Of a stretch of 11,742 nucleotides of DNA, positions 6,401 to 11,742 are shown piece after piece. Below the pieces are notes generated by a model, which was not told where the DNA came from, made no database searches, and worked only from the letters and a program-made list of their open reading frames with translations. The first letter of the stretch is position 1. Every line of letters starts with the position of its first letter. The DNA comes from Candidatus Adiutrix sp. Lineage in GTDB: Bacteria > Desulfobacterota > Desulfarculia > Adiutricales > Adiutricaceae. The translations under genes were made by a program, and so were the position numbers. The stretch covers positions 1 to 11,742 of the forward strand of contig JAITVE010000324.1 of the NCBI GenBank assembly GCA_031285975.1, given 5' to 3'.

Positions 6401-7089
6401 TTATCTCCACCGCCGACAGCGTGGTGGAGGCGGTCATCAACAAGAACCTGGAAGACCCGGAAAACGCGGCGGTCTGGCCCTCACTGGAACGCTGGCCCAG
6501 CGACGGCACGGCCAAGGTGGGGGTCACCGACGGCACGGTGCGGCTGACCGGCGGCAACAAAGTTGACGACGCGGGGAACCACGGCGTGAACCTGAAGTTC
6601 ATCCCCGACGGCACGGCTTTGCAGGTCGGCGACATTTTTGAAGTGCCCGTGGGCTGGTATCGCGGCGATGAAAAGAACATGGATTTCAACACCGGCACCG
6701 ACGCCCGCAACACCATGAACATGACCGGCAACAAAGTGCTGGGGGCCAACGGACAGGACGGCAACATCCTCGACACCGTGCAGCGCCTCATGTGGGCCCT
6801 GGAGCACAACGACACGGAACTCATTGGCAAAGAACTGCCCAAAATGCGGGAAGCCATAGAGAAGATCACCACCCTGTCCACCCAGGTGGGCACCCGGCAG
6901 ATCCGCAACCAGTTTATGCTGAACAATTTGGAGCAGGCCCAGTTCAGCTCGGAAAGCCTCCTCAGCGGCATTGAAGACGCGGACTTTTCCCAGCTCATCA
7001 CCGACCTGAAAAACGCCCAAACTGTCTACGAAGCCTGCCTCGGCGCCACCGGCCTCACCAGCAAAGTGAGCCTCTTGAATTACATTTAG
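3454..7089 (+). CDS. flgL: Giant flagellar hook-filament junction protein FlgL with repeat-module insert
   Basis: FlgL (HAP3) forms the outer junction ring between hook and filament. The protein has 1211 residues, while classical FlgL has about 300. The flagellin-like N-terminal D0/D1 region spans about 1-150 (TYRNLNQNLGMLSYRIAQLQ, INTPSDDPTGAAKVLDIR, GGSYLFGGQRVTTQPF). The C-terminal region spans about 1104-1211 (ILDTVQRLMWALEHND through RNQFMLNNLEQAQ to SKVSLLNYI). Between them lie about 900 residues of Gly/Thr/Ser/Ala-rich beta segments and short helices. Several recur as a module: a GND-x-V-x-Y-like strand, a V-x-L strand, then (S/T)TA-(D/E)-x-(I/V)-x2-A-(I/L)-N and a V-T-A strand. Clear units fall near 306-388, 419-449, 465-526, 580-682, 766-840 and 899-1023. 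The insert should project outward as extra D2/D3-like domains. The ATG at 3454 has AGAGGAAG upstream and a sigma54 promoter. No flgK precedes it here. The TAG stop is part of repeat copy 2. Confidence 0.92.
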   Translation: MIYRTAHRSTYRNLNQNLGMLSYRIAQLQNQIASERRINTPSDDPTGAAKVLDIRSRLSSINQYGTNVAVSDDWLRQSGNALQSLTDTLNKIYVDTEQGATDTYSDTQRQILMDSVNGLFQNLIQFSNQDIGGSYLFGGQRVTTQPFASQVEAQKVIAGCQNSSKWTGKVTGYGDPTFSNRPDLPIHSQDFLIEVVQAGGVDSRYFSKSSPLHSGQIKGPGYGFTFEATDPKYNNSEIRFVTGPENRLTIGSGASGIKFGGTSAGVNVQYVYGDSTGTTASWSASSNTIIVSLQTEPAVIDETAIGTGTSGINFGGTLKPVNVQYVMGTSAGTTATWNSGTNTLVVSLETDGGTPPKSVASAGGVMDALSALETADPTGFGAAVVSSAFTYAAMSASNTTGIALPGSISFNNPGSSTPVSVASAGAVWDALQALETADPAGFGAVVGAGDITYTAPADPAGIVQPDKITYNNGTSVVVDGDRITVYLERDNLDPPASSGAIIATAEDIYDALAANASAAAMITVTLSSGSSAMVVTPTPVYTELEAGKPYTLAHTTVDPTGTQNALDWSIKNGSPFMGVPGNQFNVSYVVDKPLNNSAYVTFDTSGATSGNITVHLAVSAAVYEKIFIQVYNDPGSGAYKDAHKAAELATAAGIQTTANDVVNLVKNSAPLNEYVDVAPADGNSGEGKVNVTGPKDFKDGYDQPALFRVSQDGGKTWGPPMSYGASEYLTGDKFHNAYLGHASMTTGMAGKGNDLVFTAKQMGTWGNDLSVEYNLTHNKPSPLSVTVGPETWNICVNLEVDANGNILSTADDIMKAINNHPVANQMVTADLANYHEGGSGVVKPMECTKLSVGEPYEIDGKTIITPLGHATANVSFGYTAGAQKCPNIIFQSIKQGPEGNDIGIRYTTSADPTFFASASVANNSYQSETTARYETTPDGQKVLVVHLATEALPSCPDAEKYPEDYKSWIETYPVYSCTETRAIISTADSVVEAVINKNLEDPENAAVWPSLERWPSDGTAKVGVTDGTVRLTGGNKVDDAGNHGVNLKFIPDGTALQVGDIFEVPVGWYRGDEKNMDFNTGTDARNTMNMTGNKVLGANGQDGNILDTVQRLMWALEHNDTELIGKELPKMREAIEKITTLSTQVGTRQIRNQFMLNNLEQAQFSSESLLSGIEDADFSQLITDLKNAQTVYEACLGATGLTSKVSLLNYI
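4204..4506 (+). repeat. Internal duplication in flgL: two copies of a 46-residue beta segment
   Basis: Residues 251-296 and 306-351 of FlgL (bases 4204-4341 and 4369-4506) are clear copies. Each has G-x-G-x-SGI-x-FGG, then VNVQYV, then an STGTTA or SAGTTA step, and ends with N-T-(I/L)-(I/V)-VSL-x-T. The similarity is visible at DNA level too (both contain GTGAACGTGCAATACGTG). That suggests a fairly recent duplication or ongoing gene conversion. Confidence 0.85.
4522..4872 (+). repeat. Internal duplication in flgL: SVASAG helix module in tandem
   Basis: Residues 357-413 and 419-473 of FlgL (bases 4522-4692 and 4708-4872) repeat. Each reads SVASAG-x-V-x-DAL-x-ALETADP-x-GFGA-x-V, then a beta stretch ending in (S/K)I-(S/T)-(F/Y)-NN. 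The bases for SVASAG and ALETADP are nearly identical in the two copies. Together with the preceding duplication this shows that the insert grew by in-frame copying of modules. Confidence 0.85.
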
Positions 7090-7190
7090 AGTATTTTTCA
7101 ATTTACCTGCCTTTAGTAAATTGCAAAATACGCACACATCCGGGCGCTTTTCATTTTTCGCATATGACCTTGAAAGAGAAAAGCGCTCTA
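7087..7190. mobile_element. 104-bp dispersed repeat, copy 2 (MITE-like), starting on the flgL stop codon
   Basis: This is the second copy of the element at 1489-1593. It again opens with the stop codon of a plus-strand gene (TAGAGT) and closes with GCTCTA. Five of the first 71 positions differ from copy 1. Two of these (7092 and 7098) weaken the 5' half of the terminal repeat and the first hairpin, so this copy looks slightly more decayed. Hairpin 2 arms are GCGCTTTTC at 7144-7152 and GAAAAGCGC at 7178-7186, with an unrelated loop. It sits between convergent flgL and the kinase gene and directly before their shared terminator. Confidence 0.75.
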
Positions 7191-7213
7191 ACCAAGGCCC
7201 GGCTCATGAAAAC

Positions 7214-7246
7214 AACGAGGCCCGGTTTACCGCCGGGCCTCGTTTT
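7214..7246. terminator. Bidirectional intrinsic terminator between flgL and the hybrid kinase gene
   Basis: A perfect 12-bp stem, AACGAGGCCCGG (7214-7225) with CCGGGCCTCGTT (7233-7244), encloses a 7-base loop. It is followed by TTTT on the plus strand (7243-7246) and by a T-rich tract on the minus strand (the AAAACAA at 7209-7215). It should stop flgL transcripts moving right and kinase transcripts moving left. Confidence 0.85.
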
Positions 7247-7265
7247 GTCGTGCGTTGCGCTTCGC

Positions 7266-10200
7266 TTACGCGCTCTTCTCCACCGGCAAATTCTTGCGGA
7301 TGCTCTCGCCCACGGCGACGACTTTGTCGAGCAGGATGGGGAAATTTTCCTGCACGTAGACAAAGTCGGAAGCGTGGACGGCGGCTTCCAGGCCGATGCT
7401 CAGGTTATAAATTTCCAGGCAGCTCACATTGCCGGAAACGCCTTTCAGCGCGTGCAGCTGCTCGCACAATTCCTCAAGGTTCTGCTCCGCGTACAGCTGC
7501 GGCAGGAGCGCGCCGCTTTCGGACAGGCTTTTGGCAAATTCATGCAGCACTTTGCCGTAAAAGGTTTTGTCGCCGCCAAAGCGCTGAAGCCCCTTTTCCA
7601 CGTCAATGCCGTACACGCCGCCGAGGCCGCCAGCCGCCTGGGCCGGGGCGGCCTCCGCCGGGGCCTGGTGCTTTTCTTTGGGAATCCACTTGCGCAAAAT
7701 CCTGTCCAGTTCGTCCAGTTCAATCGGCTTGGAAATGAAGTCGCTCAGGCCGGCCTGCAGCAGCATCTCCCGCATCCCGGAAACGGCGTTGGCCGTCAGC
7801 GCGATGATGGGGAGATTTTTCAGCCTCGGCAGCCCCAGGCTGCGGATTTTTTTCGTGGTTTCCACGCCGTCCATGCCCGGCATCATGTGGTCCATAAACA
7901 CAAAGTCATAATCGTTTTGCAGCACGGCCTCGATGGCGTCCATGCCGCTGGAGACCGTGTCCACCTGCACTTTGTAGGGCATCAGTAAGCCGCTGATGAC
8001 CATCAGGTTCGCGTCCACGTCGTCCACGGCCAGAATGCGGCCCTCGGGGGCCACAAAGCGCACCTCTTTGCTCTTGCTCTCGCTCTCCAGGCGTTTGTTG
8101 AAAGCCTCGGAGGCGTTTGCCAGCGGCCTGTAGTTATGCACTTCCTGGCGCAGGCGCACGGTGAACACGCTGCCCCGCCCGTATTGGCTTTGTATGGAGA
8201 TGTCGCCCCCCATCATGTCCACCAGCGTTTTGGTGATGGCCAGCCCCAGGCCGGTGCCCTCCACCTTGCGGTTGGTGGTGGTGTCCACCTGCGTAAAGAC
8301 CTCGAACAGCTTGCCGATGTCCTCTTCCTTGATGCCGATGCCGGTGTCGGAAATGGCGAACACGGCCATGCCGCCTGTTTTCTCCTCGGCGTCGAATTCA
8401 AAATCGGCCGCCAGGGCGATGGAGCCTTCGTTGGTATATTTCGCGGCGTTGGTCAGGAAATTGAGCAGCACCTGCCGCACCCGCGTTTCATCGCCGTACA
8501 AATGGGAGGGGAAAGCCGGGGAGATGTGCATCCGCACCTCGATGGGCTTGTCGGACACGCGCACGCGCATCATGGAGACCAGGTCGTACACCAGCGAACC
8601 CACGTCATATTCCGCGAGCACCAGTTCCATTTTGCCCGCTTCGATTTTGGAAAAATCCAGAATATCGTTGATGATGGAGAGCAAGCCGCGCCCGGAGTGC
8701 AGAATGACCATGGCGTATTGGCGCAGGTGGTCGGAGAGTTTTTCCCGCAGAATCAGTTCGTCCATGCCGAGAATAGCGTTGAGCGGCGTGCGGATTTCGT
8801 GGCTCATGCGCGCCAGAAAGTCCGACTTCATGCGGTTGCTTTCCTTTTCCGTGTCCGCGCTCATCTGCGCGAGTTCCCGGAAACGCTTGGCCCGCAAGAG
8901 GAGGATGTACAGCACAGAGGTGATGATGATGATCAGAAGCAGCGCGATGCCCAGCGCGGATTCAGCCGGATAGGCCTCGAAAATGCTCTGGTCGTCATTG
9001 AGAATAACGGCCCGGCCCTCGTACAGGGACTTGGGTATGCCGAAACGGTCGGCGGCCTTTTTATCCACAATAAAGGTATTGAAGGCGGCCTCGCTCTCAA
9101 TATTGCCGATGATCGGAATATCCGCCGGGTTCTCACCCTCCAGAATACGCGTGGCCATGTGCGCCGCTTCGACAATAAAGGCCCTGGAATAGGCCACCCG
9201 CCCGCCGACCACCCCATAGCCCAGGTAGCCGGACATCAGGCTGTACACCGGGACGCTCGCCGCCGCGCTCAGCCTGGCGGCCACCTCGCTTTCCGCCATG
9301 AACTGGCCGTTCTTGTCTGAAAAATAGGTGCCGATCAGCACCATCGTATTTTTGTCAAACCCGGCGACTTCACGCGCCATTTCCTCAAAAGTCTGGTTGC
9401 CGCTGGAGCTGATGGCCAGGCGGTCGCCGTATTTTTGCTCAATCACGTTCAGGAGCGCGGCCTTCACCGGGCTGGCGGAGGACGTTTCGTCAAAAACAGT
9501 GTACACGCGGTTAATGGCCGGGTTAAAATTGAGGGCGAATTCCACGGTCTCGGTGGGGTCGATGAATTCGCTGATGCCCGTGGCATAGGGGGCGTACTGT
9601 GAAATCAACGGCTCGGTGTAGCCGTGGACGCCGCAAAACACCACCGGCACGCCGTTAAACAGGCGGGTGTAATTCTCCTGCAAAAAGGCCAGCGCGTCGT
9701 TGTCCATGGCGATGATGACGTCAGGATACGCGCTCATAAAGGTGGAGCGCACATAGCCGGAGGTCGCTTCATACTGCCCCGGGCGAAAGTTGGTCTGCCG
9801 GAAATTCATGTTGTGTATATACAGAGAAACGGGGTGCTCATGAGCGTCCACGGCCGCGCGCAGGCTTTGCTCGGCCTGGTTTTCCCAAATCATCTCCGCC
9901 GAGTAGCTGGAGAGAAGGAAGATGACCTTGGAACTGTCCGCCTCCACGGATTTGCGGGCGCGGATCCGTTCAAGAACGCCGTTGGCCTGAATGGCCTTCA
10001 GCCCCCTGGTGAGCAGCTCGCCGATTTCGGGCTGGGAACGGTTGTACCAGCAATACGTTTCCGACGCGTCAAGCACCCCGGCCGCGACAATGCCCTGGGG
10101 TATGAACGGCGTGGAATCGTCATACACCGTGGCGATGAAGACGTCGGTCGTCCCGCCCGCCAGGAGCGCGAACCCGCTTTGCGTATCGGGCGAAATCACG

Positions 10201-10634
10201 GCGCTATCAAAATGCGACTTCACATAATTCGAATCAATGGAAACGCCCACGGAAAGGTTCGTGAGGTCGTCCCAGGAGCCGAGAGGCCGCGTGTCCGCCT
10301 CGCGCATGTAGGCGACATATTCCACCTTGCCGATGGGGATATCCACCCGGGCAAGGCGTTCCGCGTCATCCGTGTGCGTATATTCGGAGATGCCCGCCGC
10401 CAGGGAGTTGCTGCGCCCGACCAGCACCTTGTAGGAGTCCTGCCCGCTGAGGCGGGTCTCGATGGCGCAGCTGCCGCCTGCGGCGGTCACGGCGTTGTAG
10501 ATGATGCGCTCAGTGGTCAGCGAAGTGCCGTTGGGGACAAAAATGGACAAAGGCGCTTCAGCGGCCCAAACAGGCCCCGGCGCGAAAAGCGCCAACACAG
10601 AAATGACAAGGGCAAGCGTTGATCGTATATTCAT
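7266..10634 (-). CDS. Hybrid sensor histidine kinase with two periplasmic binding domains, REC and HPt
   Basis: This is a 1122-residue membrane sensor kinase. I chose ATG at 10634 because AGGAG lies 8 bases upstream and the protein then opens with a signal peptide (MNIRSTLALVISVLALFAPG, cleavage near WAAEA). Domains in order are: a type-2 solute-binding (SBP_bac_3-like) fold, about 28-225 (VEYVAYMREADTRPLGSWDD, then VGVSID); a second, type-1 binding fold resembling ABC_sub_bind, about 236-545; one TM, 560-580; HisKA with phosphoacceptor His612 in FLARMSHEIRTPLNA; HATPase with Asn725/Asn729, D763-TGIG and GTGLGLAI (793-800); a receiver with D871/D872, phospho-acceptor Asp915, Thr947 and Lys969; and an HPt domain, about 1008-1115, with His1061 in HALKGVSGN. 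All key residues for a His-Asp-His phosphorelay are present, but no output regulator is encoded nearby. The ligand is unknown. Small organic solutes fit the binding domains. Confidence 0.93.
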   Translation of the reverse strand: MNIRSTLALVISVLALFAPGPVWAAEAPLSIFVPNGTSLTTERIIYNAVTAAGGSCAIETRLSGQDSYKVLVGRSNSLAAGISEYTHTDDAERLARVDIPIGKVEYVAYMREADTRPLGSWDDLTNLSVGVSIDSNYVKSHFDSAVISPDTQSGFALLAGGTTDVFIATVYDDSTPFIPQGIVAAGVLDASETYCWYNRSQPEIGELLTRGLKAIQANGVLERIRARKSVEADSSKVIFLLSSYSAEMIWENQAEQSLRAAVDAHEHPVSLYIHNMNFRQTNFRPGQYEATSGYVRSTFMSAYPDVIIAMDNDALAFLQENYTRLFNGVPVVFCGVHGYTEPLISQYAPYATGISEFIDPTETVEFALNFNPAINRVYTVFDETSSASPVKAALLNVIEQKYGDRLAISSSGNQTFEEMAREVAGFDKNTMVLIGTYFSDKNGQFMAESEVAARLSAAASVPVYSLMSGYLGYGVVGGRVAYSRAFIVEAAHMATRILEGENPADIPIIGNIESEAAFNTFIVDKKAADRFGIPKSLYEGRAVILNDDQSIFEAYPAESALGIALLLIIIITSVLYILLLRAKRFRELAQMSADTEKESNRMKSDFLARMSHEIRTPLNAILGMDELILREKLSDHLRQYAMVILHSGRGLLSIINDILDFSKIEAGKMELVLAEYDVGSLVYDLVSMMRVRVSDKPIEVRMHISPAFPSHLYGDETRVRQVLLNFLTNAAKYTNEGSIALAADFEFDAEEKTGGMAVFAISDTGIGIKEEDIGKLFEVFTQVDTTTNRKVEGTGLGLAITKTLVDMMGGDISIQSQYGRGSVFTVRLRQEVHNYRPLANASEAFNKRLESESKSKEVRFVAPEGRILAVDDVDANLMVISGLLMPYKVQVDTVSSGMDAIEAVLQNDYDFVFMDHMMPGMDGVETTKKIRSLGLPRLKNLPIIALTANAVSGMREMLLQAGLSDFISKPIELDELDRILRKWIPKEKHQAPAEAAPAQAAGGLGGVYGIDVEKGLQRFGGDKTFYGKVLHEFAKSLSESGALLPQLYAEQNLEELCEQLHALKGVSGNVSCLEIYNLSIGLEAAVHASDFVYVQENFPILLDKVVAVGESIRKNLPVEKSA

Positions 10635-10671
10635 ATCAACTTCTCCTAATCCGGTCAAAGTTTACCCAGAA

Positions 10672-10677
10672 ATTATA
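10672..10677 (-). promoter_or_regulatory. Possible -10 box for the hybrid kinase gene
   Basis: A perfect TATAAT on the minus strand (10677-10672) lies about 38 bases before the kinase ATG, so transcription would begin near 10665. No -35 resembling TTGACA occurs at 16-18 bases (ACCCGC is found), so activator help would be needed if this is real. Several GGAAC/GTTCC motifs lie further upstream. Confidence 0.4.
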
Positions 10678-11145
10678 GAAACAGCCCGTTACCGGCGGGT
10701 AGGCGGTTCGAGGGGGCGGGAACCCCGGCGTGCGCGCTCGGAAGAAGCGGAACGGTTCCGAACAGCCGGAGCCAGGCGCGTAGCTTTTCAGGGAACCTTT
10801 TCAATATGAGGTTATTTCATCAGCGGACAGCCCCTATATAATGGGGCAACGTGGGGATAGAGCAGTGTGCTTTTTGGAGAATCAAGCAGAGAACATCAGC
10901 GAAAACCCGGCCGCAAGAGCAACAAGGGCCGCGACAATCCGGGCACCCGAGGGAAAGAACCCCCGTGAAGAACACCCAGCTTATGTAACGATACCCCAAG
11001 GTACTCCCATTGTCAATAAAAAATGACTCAAAGACAAGTTTACCACGCCAGAGATAAAGAACTTTTACACCTTCAACGGAAGCGCACCTAACGAACGTAC
11101 GCCCGGTCACACGTCCATCACCACGACCATGGGTCAGCAGCCCGC
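10678..11145. other. About 470 bp without a credible gene
   Basis: Open frames here (for example 10841-11026 plus and 11110-10820 minus) lack ribosome-binding sites and recognisable protein character. The stretch holds a cluster of GGAAC/GTTCC motifs: GGTTC 10705-10709 with GAACC 10720-10724, the palindrome CGGAACGGTTCCG at 10748-10760, and GGAACC 10792-10797. It also holds CCCC-TATATAAT-GGGG (10831-10846), whose TATAAT (10837-10842) has no good -35. Base composition becomes less GC-rich from about 10980, which fits decayed or acquired DNA leading into the fragment at 11146. No tRNA or other RNA gene was recognised. Confidence 0.5.
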
Positions 11146-11667
11146 ATGTTTTGGAACGAACAAAAGAGGTTCCTCAAAGCTCTCGCTATGGCAGAAGGTG
11201 CCGTGCAAAAGCTGGCCCGGTACCTGGGGCGCAATGTGCCTTGTTCCCATTGTCCTTTTTATGTGTATAAGGGCTGTCAGAGGGAAGAAGCGACAGCCCG
11301 GAAAATGGTTGACGTTTTGGCAGTGGGAGATATAGGAGAGGCGTATGGCCCGAAAAATGCTTTGCGCCGGAACGTAACCTATGACGGATATACCGCCGTC
11401 TTATCTTTGTATAAATTTGAAAATAAGGAGACGTGGCTTTTGACGGGCTGGAAAGACGGCCCCGTTGACGCGCCGGGTGCGGTTAACGCCCCCGACGATA
11501 CGCAGTCGCGCCCCTCTGGTATACAGGACGCGCTGGGAGCAACGGATGGAAAGAGTATAGCACCCCTGGGCGTTGACGGCAAGCCCCTTTTCCAGAGCCG
11601 GGGCACAGATTCCGCCCCGCGCGGCTGGACGGACTTTTTGTCTGGCGGGCGTTGCGGGCCGCGCTGA
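11146..11667 (+). pseudogene. Fragment of a phage/mobile-element polyvalent protein with PBECR-type nuclease-like segment
   Basis: An open frame of 173 codons has no ribosome-binding site before its ATG. Residues 58-103, ending VTYDGYTAVLSLYKF then ETWLLTGWKDG, have the look of the barnase/EndoU/colicin-like 'PBECR' nuclease segment. That segment is found near the C-terminal side of large prophage and mobile-element proteins. The motifs are a HxxAVLSLY-like strand (Tyr82 replaces the usual polar position) and WLLTGW (97-102). The linker that follows, GVDGKPLFQSRGTDSAPRGW, also fits such proteins, where a zincin-like domain usually comes next. Here the frame stops at GGRCGPR. Residues 1-57 look unrelated and carry CSHC-x7-C (Cys33, 36, 44). 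The missing upstream body, absent start signal and early stop suggest a truncated or fused remnant. The family call is from memory of the motif, not from a search. A small intact toxin cannot be excluded. Confidence 0.5.
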
Positions 11668-11742
11668 GATTGGCGAATGCCGACAAGAAGGCGTTACGCG
11701 AGTGGGGCACAACCAATTCAAAGAGGGTGCCGGGCAATTGAT

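Noticed and set aside
8136..9320. A 394-codon plus-strand frame (and another at 9624-10622) opposite the kinase gene
   Set aside because: Both are antisense shadows of the kinase, rich in His/Gly/Gln, without motifs or ribosome-binding sites.
10701..10730. GGTTCGAGGGGGCGGGAACC resembling the T-arm of a tRNA
   Set aside because: The loop and the 3' side do not follow the TpsiC pattern, and no acceptor, D-arm or anticodon stem can be drawn around it.
10841..11026. A 61-codon plus-strand frame in the gap after the kinase gene
   Set aside because: Its ATG overlaps a possible -10 box (TATAAT), so it could not be in that transcript. It has no ribosome-binding site and no family resemblance.
10820..11110. 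A Cys-rich 96-codon minus-strand frame, and in another minus phase a hydrophobic tail reading GARIVAALVALAAGFSLMF before a stop (about 10886-10951)
   Set aside because: Neither has a plausible start with a ribosome-binding site. The hydrophobic tail could be a remnant of a membrane protein, but about 20 residues are too few to claim a gene.
1..11742. A CRISPR array or complete insertion sequence with transposase
   Set aside because: No regularly spaced direct repeats and no transposase-like frame were found. The only dispersed repeat is the two-copy element of about 105 bp.

Overview
The window is GC-rich, densely coding bacterial chromosome. It most likely comes from a flagellated Desulfovibrio-like bacterium (Desulfobacterota, the former Deltaproteobacteria). 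The grounds are a sigma54-type promoter in front of a very large flagellar hook-filament junction protein (FlgL), a CarD-family regulator, and a huge hybrid histidine kinase with stacked solute-binding sensor domains. This placement is inferred from gene style, not from a search.

Layout. (1) Positions 1-144, minus strand: the first 48 codons of an exported protein that runs off the left edge. (2) 389-1491, plus strand: a translationally overlapping pair, a small lipoprotein that probably starts at TTG and a two-helix membrane protein with a Sel1-like segment. (3) 3256 down to 1611, minus strand: a CarD-family RNA polymerase-binding regulator overlapping an RluA-family (RluD-like) pseudouridine synthase, read from a near-consensus sigma70 promoter. 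(4) 3375-7089, plus strand: a sigma54 promoter and a lone 1211-residue flgL, whose D0/D1 ends are separated by roughly 900 residues of repeated beta/alpha modules. (5) 10634 down to 7266, minus strand: a 1122-residue hybrid sensor kinase (signal peptide, two periplasmic binding domains, TM, HisKA, HATPase, REC, HPt) with no response-regulator output gene beside it. (6) 10678 to the right edge: about 470 bp without a credible gene, then a fragment resembling part of a large phage or mobile-element polyvalent protein (barnase/EndoU/colicin-like nuclease, 'PBECR'-type). It looks broken.

The most unusual non-coding structure is a two-copy element of about 105 bp (1489-1593 and 7087-7190). Each copy begins on the stop codon of a plus-strand gene and lies between convergent genes. 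It carries two hairpins and TA-flanked GAGC/GCTC ends, as expected of a small non-autonomous transposable element (MITE) whose insertion regenerated the stop codon. After copy 2 comes a strong bidirectional terminator shared by flgL and the kinase gene.

The genes do not form one pathway. The region is a set of short, independent transcription units (envelope pair, CarD/RluD, flagellar junction, environmental sensing) with repeat insertions and a decayed mobile fragment at the right side. I see no clearly new defence or metabolic system. The best leads are the stop-codon repeat, the modular FlgL, the orphan double-sensor kinase and the nuclease-like fragment.
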